From Paenibacillus sp. LHD-38 (GTDB lineage: Bacteria; Bacillota; Bacilli; Paenibacillales; Paenibacillaceae): a stretch of 64,000 nt of DNA. The position numbers were made by a program, and so were the translations under genes. A model generated the notes under the pieces. It was not told the DNA's origin. It did no database searches and saw only the letters and a program-made list of their open reading frames with translations. Of the stretch, positions 52,189 to 60,331 are shown piece by piece (positions within the stretch are counted from its first letter, which is position 1; the number at the start of each line of letters is the position of its first letter). The DNA lies in assembly GCF_031157315.1 (NCBI RefSeq), contig NZ_JAVIFU010000030.1, positions 21,617 to 85,616 of the forward strand, written 5' to 3'.

Positions 52189-54495
52189 ATGAGGAAGCAC
52201 AACTTATATACCAAAATGCTGCTTTTCGGTTGTTTGACCAGCATTTTGCCTCTCTCCGCGCTCGGATTTTTCTCTTATATGAAATCTTCCAATTCCATAC
52301 AACAGCATGTCAATGAAAGCAGCATTCAAATTATGAACCAATTGAACGGCAATATCGAGCAGGTGCTGCGAACCGTCGACTACACGCTGAATTATGTCAT
52401 AAATACGAATCAGCTGCAGGAAGCCTTGTACCGGCCTATTACGTTCAAGGATTTCCAGCTCTATAACCAGCTGAAGGAAGAGCTTAGTTTGCTGCAATCT
52501 CCCGACACCCGCGTCACGGATGTCATTCTCGCCAATTCGGCATCGAACTGGGTCATTAACAATCGCGGTCTCTACAAATTTGATGAACACGCTTCCAAGG
52601 AAGAATTGCTCAAACTAATCGAGAGGCCAGGCAAAAGCACCGACTGGCTGCTGCTGGACTCCACCGACATCGGCTCAAGCGATACGTCAAGCTATGGCTG
52701 TCCCTATACGGTCGCTTTGGTCAAAAAAATGCCGCTGCATACCACGGACAAAAGAGGCGTCGCGATTGCGACCATTCCGAGCTGCAGTCTTGCGAAAATA
52801 ATGGATTCACCGAATGAAACCCGCGAAGTCATGGTGCTGGATGAGAATTACCGCATTATTGTTCATCATGATCCTTCAAAGATCGGAACGCTTCTAACGG
52901 ACAACGGAACGTTGAAAGAAAACGATCTTGCGGAAATTTCCGGCAAGTCCGGCCAATTCCGGAATGATCTCATCTCGGTTACCTATGTCCGTTCCGATTT
53001 TAATGGCTGGATCTACGCCAGCTTCACCGACCTTGCCGAGGTGTCGAAGGAAGCGAGGTCGATCGGATGGTTCACTTTCTATGTGTGCCTGCTCATTATA
53101 TTGCTCACGCTTGTTCTTGTCTGGCAAGGCAGCAGAAAAGTCTATTCTCCTATTCGCACGCTATTCCAGAGTATTGCCAACCGGCTGCCTGAGATTTCAG
53201 AGTCGAATAAGAACGAGCTGCAATTAATCGACGAGCATATTCGCGACCTATTCCACTCCAATGAGAATTTACACCATGAGGTGAACCAGAACAGCCGGCA
53301 AGCCCGCACTTATTTTCTTATGAAATTGTTCCAGGGACAGGTAAGCGCTGCGGAGATCAACGAGAAAATTCGATTGTTCGGCTATGACAAGCAAGTATCC
53401 AACTGGGATAATCTAGCAGTTCTAACGCTGCAGATCGATATTTTGAACGAAACCCGCTATGAGCAGAAAGATCTCGACCTGCTGCTTTTCGCGATTACAA
53501 ATATTGTTGAGGATACCGTGCCTGCCTCTGACCGTCTCCCTCCGGTCATCGTCGATCAAACGCAAGTGACGTTATTCGGGAGCGGCAATCAATCACTTGA
53601 TGAGTTCAACAACCATCTTTATAAACTGACGGAAACGATTCAGCTGAGCATGAAGCAATATCTTGATCTCGATGTCAGCATCGGCATCAGTCTGCCATTC
53701 CACAGCCTGAAGCAAACGACGCGCGCTTACCAGGAAGGTCTTGAGGCGCTGAAGCATCGTCTGAAGCTTGGGAAAGGTGTGATTATCCCTTATTCCAGCT
53801 TGAATGCGGGCAAGCATACGCGCGTCTACTTCTATCCCGTACAACTTCATAATGAGCTGATTGACGCGATTAAGCTCTCTGATGAGACTCGGGCGTCAGA
53901 GCTGCTCAAGGAATGGCTGGGTCAGGTATTTCTCAAAGAGAGGGAGCCTCAGGATTACCAGATTTCACTCGTTCGCTTGCTCAATGATCTGATGATCGTG
54001 ATGCAGGAAATCGGTATGCAGATCGATAAACGGAATATCCGGGGGTCAACGCTATACGAGGAGCTGATGCAGCTGTATGTCGCTTCAGAAATCGAAGCCT
54101 GGTTCGAGAAACGAATCATCCATCCATTGATCGCCGTCTTCCGCGACCGTCAGGAAACACAGTACCAGAATATATCGGAGCAGATTATCGAGATCATCCA
54201 TCGCGAATACGGTACGGCAATTACGCTCGAGGAATGCGCCGCAAGGATGCATTACAATGTTTTCTATCTTAGCAACGTATTTAAGAAAGAGACGGATATG
54301 ACCTTCAGCGAATACTTGTCCCAGTACCGGTTGAATCTCGCGACCAAATGGCTTGTCGAGACGGACATTTCTATCAAGGAAATTGGCGAGCGGCTTACCT
54401 TTACCAATTCACAGAACTTCATCCGGGCGTTCCGCAAGCAGGAAGGGATGACGCCGGGACAATACCGCAGCAAATATATGCAGCCGGAATCTTAA
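52189..54495 (+). CDS. Membrane-bound AraC-family regulator (YesS-like)
   Basis: 768 residues. Transmembrane helix near 10-30, an extracellular sensor domain of Cache type (about 35-285), second helix near 290-312, a HAMP-like/coiled region (SIANRLPEISESNKNELQLIDEHI), a middle regulatory domain (about 375-640) and an AraC HTH domain (about 665-765: ITLEECAARMHYNVFYLSNVFKK, ISIKEIGERLTFTNSQNFIRAFRK, MTPGQYRSKYMQP). B. subtilis YesS, of this build, activates rhamnogalacturonan genes. Divergent from the solute-binding protein genes, it is the likely activator of this pectin locus. Confidence 0.93.
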   Translation: MRKHNLYTKMLLFGCLTSILPLSALGFFSYMKSSNSIQQHVNESSIQIMNQLNGNIEQVLRTVDYTLNYVINTNQLQEALYRPITFKDFQLYNQLKEELSLLQSPDTRVTDVILANSASNWVINNRGLYKFDEHASKEELLKLIERPGKSTDWLLLDSTDIGSSDTSSYGCPYTVALVKKMPLHTTDKRGVAIATIPSCSLAKIMDSPNETREVMVLDENYRIIVHHDPSKIGTLLTDNGTLKENDLAEISGKSGQFRNDLISVTYVRSDFNGWIYASFTDLAEVSKEARSIGWFTFYVCLLIILLTLVLVWQGSRKVYSPIRTLFQSIANRLPEISESNKNELQLIDEHIRDLFHSNENLHHEVNQNSRQARTYFLMKLFQGQVSAAEINEKIRLFGYDKQVSNWDNLAVLTLQIDILNETRYEQKDLDLLLFAITNIVEDTVPASDRLPPVIVDQTQVTLFGSGNQSLDEFNNHLYKLTETIQLSMKQYLDLDVSIGISLPFHSLKQTTRAYQEGLEALKHRLKLGKGVIIPYSSLNAGKHTRVYFYPVQLHNELIDAIKLSDETRASELLKEWLGQVFLKEREPQDYQISLVRLLNDLMIVMQEIGMQIDKRNIRGSTLYEELMQLYVASEIEAWFEKRIIHPLIAVFRDRQETQYQNISEQIIEIIHREYGTAITLEECAARMHYNVFYLSNVFKKETDMTFSEYLSQYRLNLATKWLVETDISIKEIGERLTFTNSQNFIRAFRKQEGMTPGQYRSKYMQPES

Positions 54496-54541
54496 ACGCT
54501 TGTAAGCTCGTTCTTTTGCTGATTTGCAATCCTTGCCCTAT

Positions 54542-54583
54542 AAAACAAGAAAGCCGCAATTTTGCGGCTTTTCTTGTTTTTCC
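54542..54583. terminator. Bidirectional terminator between the YesS-like and GlnL-like genes
   Basis: AAAACAAGAAAGCCGCAA pairs with TTGCGGCTTTTCTTGTTTT, with A and T runs on either side. It is 46 bp after the regulator stop and 45 bp before the convergent response-regulator stop. Confidence 0.9.
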
Positions 54584-54627
54584 CGTGGCATACGCCTTTC
54601 CGGTATTCTATTTTTGTTTATCGGAGA

Positions 54628-55524
54628 TTATTTATATTGCTGGTTTCTTCGGTTGTCGAGCACTTCTAAGTAAAGCACCTGCAGAAACTTTTTGATATTA
54701 ACCTTTCCTTTTCCCGGCTGACGCTTTTCATCGATCTCTTTCATTTTTAAACGGATATCTTGAAAATCAAAATAGAGCGGAGCATAATGCTCAAATTTAG
54801 GATTGCTGTAGTCCGTAAGTCCAATGTTGGCGAGGTTTGAAACAGCGCTCATTACCGCACGGCGTATCCGCTGCTCTACAGCTTTAACCTCTCTTGCAGG
54901 GTCGTGATGGGTACGGGCGGTAATCTCATATAACTCTTTTAGAGGAGGAAGCGACTCTACTTGATCATGATGAATAAGGTGTTCAATGATTTCAATCATG
55001 TCTTTGCTTCCGAGTTCACCGACTATTCCCATGTCCCTCAAAATAGGCTGCATGATTTCTCGAACCGACTGTTTTCTCTGGAGGTTCCCTACATTCGTAT
55101 TCAAATTGCTAAGCTTTGCCATAGAGTCCTTGATTTCATTCAAATAACGCCCAATTTTCCATTGCTCATTCACTTTGGACAATACAGCTTGGACTTCTAT
55201 CCGATTAATAGGTTTATGAATATAAAATTCGATTCCCGCCTGATAGGCTTTGCCAATCATTTCTTTATTTTCGATTTGTGATATCATGACATATTTTCCG
55301 CAATAGCCTTTTTGCTTTAGATGGTTTATAGTCTCAATTCCATCCTGTTCCGGCATTAATAAATCAATCAGCAAGACGTCGGGATTCGCGCCAAGAACAG
55401 CTTTTTCCCCTTCGCACCCATTTTCCGCCGTAACGACTACCTCGCCCAGCCAGCCTTTCTCGATGATGCTCTGCAGCATTCGTATGCATACCGCATCATC
55501 ATCCACAATACCAAATGAAAGCAT
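54628..55524 (-). CDS. glnL: GlnL (YcbB)-like response regulator
   Basis: 298 residues. The receiver (1-120) has FGIVDDDAVCIRML, the phosphoacceptor Asp in DVLLIDLLMPEQDG and Lys in FYIHKPINRIEV. The C-terminal YcbB-type DNA-binding region (about 165-298) includes QPILRDMGIVGELGSKDMIEII and AVEQRIRRAVMSAVSNLANIGL, unlike AraC or LuxR outputs. B. subtilis GlnL controls glutamine use. It follows its kinase by 6 bp and the glutamine-type ABC transporter genes, which it likely regulates. Confidence 0.88.
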   Translation of the reverse strand: MLSFGIVDDDAVCIRMLQSIIEKGWLGEVVVTAENGCEGEKAVLGANPDVLLIDLLMPEQDGIETINHLKQKGYCGKYVMISQIENKEMIGKAYQAGIEFYIHKPINRIEVQAVLSKVNEQWKIGRYLNEIKDSMAKLSNLNTNVGNLQRKQSVREIMQPILRDMGIVGELGSKDMIEIIEHLIHHDQVESLPPLKELYEITARTHHDPAREVKAVEQRIRRAVMSAVSNLANIGLTDYSNPKFEHYAPLYFDFQDIRLKMKEIDEKRQPGKGKVNIKKFLQVLYLEVLDNRRNQQYK

Positions 55525-55530
55525 TGGTCA

Positions 55531-56817
55531 TCACACCCCTAATCTCAATGTATTGGTCGAAAAAGCCACAACAAAGGTTGTTTCTCCTGACTGACTAGAG
55601 GTATGCAAACTCAGCTTTCCTCCTGATGAATGCACGATATCGCGAACATGCGACAAGCCGATTCCGGTAGCTGCACATCCCTCATCATTAAATTTAGTCG
55701 TAAATCCCGGTTCAAAAATAACCTCCTTATTCTGCTCCTCAATTCCTGTTCCCGTATCGGAAACGACCAATACCGTTTTATCCTCCTGTTCATAAACCCT
55801 GATACGAACCATACCCTCTGTATCAATGGCCTCCACTGCATTTGAAACCAAATTGTTAAGCACGGTTAACAGCGGAATAAAGTGGGCTGTAGAATAATCA
55901 ATGTCTATCCTTTTTTCGTAATGAACCTCTTTCTTTAACATTCTACTATAGCCGGAATTTGATTGAATAACAAAAATAACGATTTCCGCAATGGTCATAT
56001 CGGAAGCCGTTTCCCGATTGAATACCTTAAGCAATCCAGCTAGAATACGTTGGGAGTCCTTCTTCACCTCATGAATTTGCTGTGTAATTTCCAGCATGGC
56101 TCGGCTAATGTCTTTTTCTCCGGCGCCACTCAGCTTACAATACAATTCATGACTTTTGGCTGTAATTTGCTCCATCGTATCCATTGATTTTTTCAAGTAA
56201 AACACTTCTCCGTACAGGCCCGAACCGACATTAAGCATTTGCTCCATCCGTTTTTGCTGTTCGTTATGAACGACGCGCATCTGACTTATGATCATACTGC
56301 TGTAAATTCCAACCACAAAGATGCTCCGAACTACAGAGGTTACTCCGATCAACCACAACTGACCCTTATAAAGATATGCTACATCAAAAAGAATACTGCG
56401 AGTCAAAAGCTCTATTTCATTCGATATAAAATCGATAATTGCGATCATGCAAACGAGAAGGAGCGGCTGGCGTTCTGGTAAATTGCCTTGAATCCGCTTC
56501 ATTCCGATTGCAAAAATGAGATAGTATAGCGCCGCCGATAAGTGGGTCTGCAGACTTCCGGAGAGAGAGAACGTATCATACGAAACGAATCCGTCTAAGA
56601 CAGATCGAAAAACAAGCACCGTAACCCCCGTAACCATCCCCGTATACACATAGGGCAGATGCCGCATTAACAGCAGGAAAAGCAAAAAAGCGCTGCTTCC
56701 GAGACCAATACGGAACATTTCTCCGCTAAAGGGCGTAATCTTGAATTCGCCTGCTATCGCTGTCACCACAGCAACCAGTATCATTTGCATCCCGACGTTA
56801 GTCAAATATCTTCGCAA
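55531..56817 (-). CDS. glnK: GlnK-like sensor histidine kinase
   Basis: About 428 residues. Five to six N-terminal membrane helices (to about 185) form the sensor; a coiled segment MRVVHNEQQKRMEQML leads to a short dimerisation region and the HATPase domain with VLNNLVSNAVEAIDTEG, VVSDTGTGIEEQNKEVIFEPGFTTK and ATGIGLSHVRDIVHSSGG. A classical H-box is not obvious, as in the GlnK/CitA-like group. TTG 56817 is chosen because AGGAGGGG lies 5 nt before; the frame up to 56850 overlaps that site. A terminator precedes it, so the pair has its own promoter or is attenuated. Confidence 0.85.
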   Translation of the reverse strand: MRRYLTNVGMQMILVAVVTAIAGEFKITPFSGEMFRIGLGSSAFLLFLLLMRHLPYVYTGMVTGVTVLVFRSVLDGFVSYDTFSLSGSLQTHLSAALYYLIFAIGMKRIQGNLPERQPLLLVCMIAIIDFISNEIELLTRSILFDVAYLYKGQLWLIGVTSVVRSIFVVGIYSSMIISQMRVVHNEQQKRMEQMLNVGSGLYGEVFYLKKSMDTMEQITAKSHELYCKLSGAGEKDISRAMLEITQQIHEVKKDSQRILAGLLKVFNRETASDMTIAEIVIFVIQSNSGYSRMLKKEVHYEKRIDIDYSTAHFIPLLTVLNNLVSNAVEAIDTEGMVRIRVYEQEDKTVLVVSDTGTGIEEQNKEVIFEPGFTTKFNDEGCAATGIGLSHVRDIVHSSGGKLSLHTSSQSGETTFVVAFSTNTLRLGV

Positions 56818-56893
56818 ATAATCCCCTCCTGTTACAATCATTGTAAACAACGGGATATTATTTTCATAGATATTTGTAAAGAACGGGTGATCC

Positions 56894-56924
56894 GTAAAAA
56901 GACTGACCTCTCATGAAGTCAGCC
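56894..56924 (-). terminator. Terminator after the second amino-acid permease gene
   Basis: On the minus strand CTGACTTC-ATGA-GAGGTCAG (one G-T pair) is followed by TCTTTTT, between the permease stop and the kinase start. Confidence 0.7.
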
Positions 56925-56979
56925 ATGCGATTCATCTATACGCTTATGAAATCGCACTTCTTGTGACGATCCCTTATTA

Positions 56980-57630
56980 TTAAACGATTTTAGTCTCCAG
57001 TCGTTTTGCAATTAAGGATAAGGCGTAGTTAACAGTAAAGTATAGGACAGCGGCTAAGAGAAGAACCGGAATGACATAATGATTATTTTGCCCGATAACA
57101 ATTTTCGATTGGTTCATAAGTTCCGGTAATGAAATAACAACGGCCAATGACGTATCTTTTAGTAATGATATAAATTGGCTTACGAGCGGAGGCACCATAC
57201 GACGAAGCCCCTGCGGCAGAACAATATGCCAGAGCGTACGCATGTAGCCGAGACCCGATGAACGAGCTGCTTCAATTTGTCCTTTTTCGATGGAATTCAA
57301 TCCGCTGCGGACGATTTCGGAAATCATAGCCCCTTCAAATAATGTCAAAGCAACAATCGCGGCGTACACCGGACCAAGCTGAATGCCAATATCCGGTAAA
57401 GCGAATCGCGCGAAAAAAATAATGAGCAGCAGCGGCAAATTGCGCAGCAATTCTACGAGCAGGGCGAGAATCGGTGATAGAACAGGCACTTTCATATAAC
57501 GAATGATTCCGACAATAGAGCCAAGTACAAAGCTGAAAATAATAGAAAAAAACGCCACTTTGAGCGTCATGTAAAAGCCATCCAAAATAAACATTAAATT
57601 CTCGATTGAAAAAGCATTGGCGAAATCCAT
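56980..57630 (-). CDS. Polar amino acid ABC transporter permease (GlnP-like)
   Basis: 216 residues with five spans. Starts ENLMFILDGFYMTLKVAFFSIIFSFVLGSIVGI, typical of the HisMQ/GlnPM family; the EAA loop is EKGQIEAARSSGLGYMRTLWHIVLPQGLRRMVPPL. It pairs with the permease 16 bp upstream to form a heterodimeric channel for glutamine, glutamate or related amino acids. Confidence 0.93.
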   Translation of the reverse strand: MDFANAFSIENLMFILDGFYMTLKVAFFSIIFSFVLGSIVGIIRYMKVPVLSPILALLVELLRNLPLLLIIFFARFALPDIGIQLGPVYAAIVALTLFEGAMISEIVRSGLNSIEKGQIEAARSSGLGYMRTLWHIVLPQGLRRMVPPLVSQFISLLKDTSLAVVISLPELMNQSKIVIGQNNHYVIPVLLLAAVLYFTVNYALSLIAKRLETKIV

Positions 57631-57645
57631 CTGTTCTCCTCCTCT

Positions 57646-58299
57646 CTAACTATGTTTAGCCAGTCTGCTTTCCAAATAATGCGCCACGTAGCTCAAAGGC
57701 AGAGTCAGCACCAAATAAAATACAGCAACAAAAATATAAGTATCAAAGGTCGCATACGTTTTGCTGGCGATTCGATCGCCGAAATACATGAGATCCAATC
57801 CCGCGATAACACTGAGCACCGACGAATTTTTAACTAAATTGATAAACTGGTTGCTAAGCGGAGGAATGACAATTTTGATCGCTTGCGGAAGAACAACATG
57901 TCTCATCGTTTGCACATATGTTAATCCTGAGGACTGTGCCGCTTCCGTCTGCCCCTTTGGTACGGCCATGATTCCCGCTCGGATGGCTTCCGCTATAAAG
58001 GCTGCCGTATATACTGTCAGCCCGATTGTCCCGCATACGAATCCGCTTAGTGTAATACCGAGCGCGGGTAAGCCCCAGAAAAAAATATATACAACCAGCA
58101 GCAGCGGTATGTTGCGAATAAATTCGACATAGACGGTCCCCCCCCATCGCAATGGCTTGATGGACGAAATACGGAATACCGCAATGATCGTCCCTAGTAC
58201 GAAGCTGCCGAGCAGCGCAATAATGCTGGAATAGATCGTGTTGATAAAGCCTTCCATATAGAAGTCAAAGTACTCTGTTAAGATCGAGAAATCCGGCAT
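57646..58299 (-). CDS. Polar amino acid ABC transporter permease (GlnM-like)
   Basis: 217 residues, five spans. FYMEGFINTIYSSIIALLGSFVLGTIIAV at the start and the EAA loop PKGQTEAAQSSGLTYVQTMRHVVLPQAIKIVIPPL identify the same family as the next gene. It is separated from the binding-protein gene by a terminator and a repeat copy, so permease levels may be lower than those of the binding protein. Confidence 0.93.
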   Translation of the reverse strand: MPDFSILTEYFDFYMEGFINTIYSSIIALLGSFVLGTIIAVFRISSIKPLRWGGTVYVEFIRNIPLLLVVYIFFWGLPALGITLSGFVCGTIGLTVYTAAFIAEAIRAGIMAVPKGQTEAAQSSGLTYVQTMRHVVLPQAIKIVIPPLSNQFINLVKNSSVLSVIAGLDLMYFGDRIASKTYATFDTYIFVAVFYLVLTLPLSYVAHYLESRLAKHS

Positions 58300-58329
58300 G
58301 GTTTATCCCCCTTGCAAATCTGACCTACT

Positions 58330-58407
58330 AGCGGCAACAGCTGTTTTGTGATGAATTATTAGCCTATTTATAGAGGTAAAACTTATAAATTCTTCTATTT
58401 AAAAAAA
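58330..58407 (+). repeat. Structured intergenic repeat, partial copy 3
   Basis: GCGGCAACAG, CTATTTATAG and AAACTTATAAATTCTTCTATTT align with copy 1 over its 3' two thirds. The inner stem ATTTATA/TATAAAT remains but the outer stem has decayed. It sits directly behind the terminator of the binding-protein gene, in the same orientation as the other two copies. Confidence 0.6.
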
Positions 58408-58426
58408 GGGCGGCCGCGGCCACCCG
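58401..58426 (-). terminator. Internal terminator after the amino-acid-binding protein gene
   Basis: GGGTGGCC-GC-GGCCGCCC on the minus strand is a strong hairpin followed by seven T. It lies 20 bp after the binding-protein stop and upstream of the permease genes, giving partial termination within the operon. Confidence 0.8.
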
Positions 58427-58446
58427 TTGGTGTTGTCATTGGTCTG

Positions 58447-59292
58447 CTACTCAGACGGCGCTTCTCCAATCCAGTTCTCATAGATCTTCTTGTATTCACC
58501 GCTCGAATTCATCGCTGCCAGCTCTTTATTGACGGCATCCACCAGCGCTGTCTCCCCTTTCTTGATCGCAATACCGTACGGCTCGTCGGTGAACGGCTCG
58601 CCAACCACTTCATACCCGGCATCTTGTGCCATCATTCCGTACAGGATCGCATTATCCGTTGTCAATACATCGCCTTGACCCGCTTTAAGCGCAGCGAAGG
58701 CATCCTGGTAATTATCAAATTCAAGCACGGTTGCATCCGGCGCTTTCTCTATAATATTGTCTACGGAAGTGGAGCCCTTTACGGCCAGTACTTTTGTACC
58801 TTTCGAAATGTCTTCGATGCTTTTAATCGCACTCCCCTTTTTCACGAGCAACGACTGTCCTGCTTTAAAATACACCTCTGAGAAATCGACTTGTTCTTTC
58901 CGCTCTTCCGTAATGGTCATTGTTGCAACGATTAAATCAATTTCATTGTTATCCAGCATCGGAATCCGGGTCTTCGAAGTAACTTCCTTCAGCTCAAGTT
59001 TAGTCTCATCTCCTAGAATCGACTTCGCCAGCGCTTTCGCTATATCCACATCGAAGCCTTCGACTTCATTGTTCGCAGGATTTTTAAGGCCGAAAAGCTT
59101 CGTATCGTATTTCACGCCGACAACCAGCTTGCCTCTGCTCTTGATCTCATCAAGCAACGAGGCTTCCGCTTCTGAGTTCCCGTTCGTTGATCCTGAACTA
59201 TTGTTCGCCTTCTCGTTCCCGCACCCTGCTAATACACCTACCGACATAACGATCATCATTAAGGTAACGGACAACCATTTCTTTGCCATCAT
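58447..59292 (-). CDS. glnH: Glutamine-type amino-acid-binding lipoprotein
   Basis: 281 residues. Lipoprotein signal WLSVTLMMIVMSVGVLAGCG with Cys about 23, a short Ser/Asn linker, then the type-2 binding fold: KLVVGVKYDTKLFGLKN, EVEGFDVDIAKALAKSILG, LIVATMTITEERKEQVDFSEVYF. VKYDTKLFG and RKEQVDFS carry ligand-contact residues usual for Gln/Glu/Asp binders. GGGGAGA precedes the ATG pair at 59292/59289. It follows the ATPase gene by 19 bp. Confidence 0.92.
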   Translation of the reverse strand: MMAKKWLSVTLMMIVMSVGVLAGCGNEKANNSSGSTNGNSEAEASLLDEIKSRGKLVVGVKYDTKLFGLKNPANNEVEGFDVDIAKALAKSILGDETKLELKEVTSKTRIPMLDNNEIDLIVATMTITEERKEQVDFSEVYFKAGQSLLVKKGSAIKSIEDISKGTKVLAVKGSTSVDNIIEKAPDATVLEFDNYQDAFAALKAGQGDVLTTDNAILYGMMAQDAGYEVVGEPFTDEPYGIAIKKGETALVDAVNKELAAMNSSGEYKKIYENWIGEAPSE

Positions 59293-59311
59293 TTCGAATC
59301 TCCCCTTTATC

Positions 59312-60040
59312 CTAATGATTTAATACACGATTTAAAAATAAGCGAGCCCGCTCCTCGCGCGGATTGGAAAAGAACTCTTCGGGCGTTGCTTCCTCGATGA
59401 TATGTCCCTTATCCATAAACACGACTCGGTCGGCTACTTCCCTCGCAAAACCCATCTCATGCGTGACAACAACCATCGTCATCCCCTCATTAGCGAGCGC
59501 CTTCATAACATCCAATACCTCACCAACCATTTCAGGATCGAGGGCGGAAGTCGGCTCATCAAAAAGCATCACCTGCGGCTTCATCGCAAGTCCCCTCGCA
59601 ATGGCTACACGCTGCTGCTGTCCTCCTGACAGCTGAGAAGGATATTGGCCCGCTTTGTCCATAATCCCAACCTTCTCTAAATAATACATCGCGGTTTTTT
59701 CAGCCTCCTGCTTCGTCAAACCAAGCACCTTCATAGGAGCTAATGTAATGTTATCGATTACTTTCATATGAGGATACAAATTGAAATGCTGAAACACCAT
59801 TCCAATATCCCGTCTTAGCTTGTTAATATTCGTCCTCTTATCATTGACGGTATGACTGTTGATGATCAGATCACCGCTTGTGATGGTTTCCAAGCGGTTA
59901 ATGCACCGAAGCAGCGTACTTTTTCCGGAACCGGACGGTCCTACTACGACTACGACTTCTCCTTGCTCAATCTCGAGATTAATATCCTTGAGCACATGGA
60001 AATCACCGTAATGCTTTTCAACCTGCCGAAATAAGATCAT
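59312..60040 (-). CDS. glnQ: Polar amino acid ABC transporter ATP-binding protein
   Basis: About 242 residues, a complete ABC ATPase: Walker A GPSGSGKST, Q-loop MVFQHFNLYPHM, signature LSGGQQQRVAIARGLA, Walker B VMLFDEPTSALDPE and switch His in VVTHEMGFA. It ends FFSNPREERARLFLNRVLNH, the usual GlnQ close. ATG 60040 is favoured over an upstream in-frame start at 60067 because the conserved sequence begins MILFRQVEKHYG and GGGGAGGGG lies just before it. It is the first gene of the transporter operon. Confidence 0.95.
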   Translation of the reverse strand: MILFRQVEKHYGDFHVLKDINLEIEQGEVVVVVGPSGSGKSTLLRCINRLETITSGDLIINSHTVNDKRTNINKLRRDIGMVFQHFNLYPHMKVIDNITLAPMKVLGLTKQEAEKTAMYYLEKVGIMDKAGQYPSQLSGGQQQRVAIARGLAMKPQVMLFDEPTSALDPEMVGEVLDVMKALANEGMTMVVVTHEMGFAREVADRVVFMDKGHIIEEATPEEFFSNPREERARLFLNRVLNH

Positions 60041-60331
60041 TGGTCCCCTCCCCTCTAATCTCATCAACTAACATTTGTCAGATGTAAGTTAGATAACCTC
60101 ACACTAATACTACAGGCAGACTACGAGAACTTATAAAATCCTACATTTTACTTAAATATTTTTCTGTGCCACATTGCATCTGTACATATGTTTTTGGATA
60201 GGGTACGTTAAGATTAGGACGAAATTGACGATAATACCAAATGGCGATAATGCCTAATCAGGAAGCAACGACATCATTCTGGATTTGGCTCTATCTTGAT
60301 AACTATTCTGATAAAAAGGCGTTGAAAGCTA
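60041..60331. promoter_or_regulatory. Divergent promoter region of glnQ and the MocR gene, with a direct repeat
   Basis: CGATAATACC (60229-60238) and CGATAATGCC (60245-60254) form a 10-bp direct repeat, 9 of 10 alike and 16 bp apart. Known MocR regulators often bind direct repeats upstream of their own and divergent genes, so this is an operator candidate. Nothing else is recognised. Confidence 0.4.
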
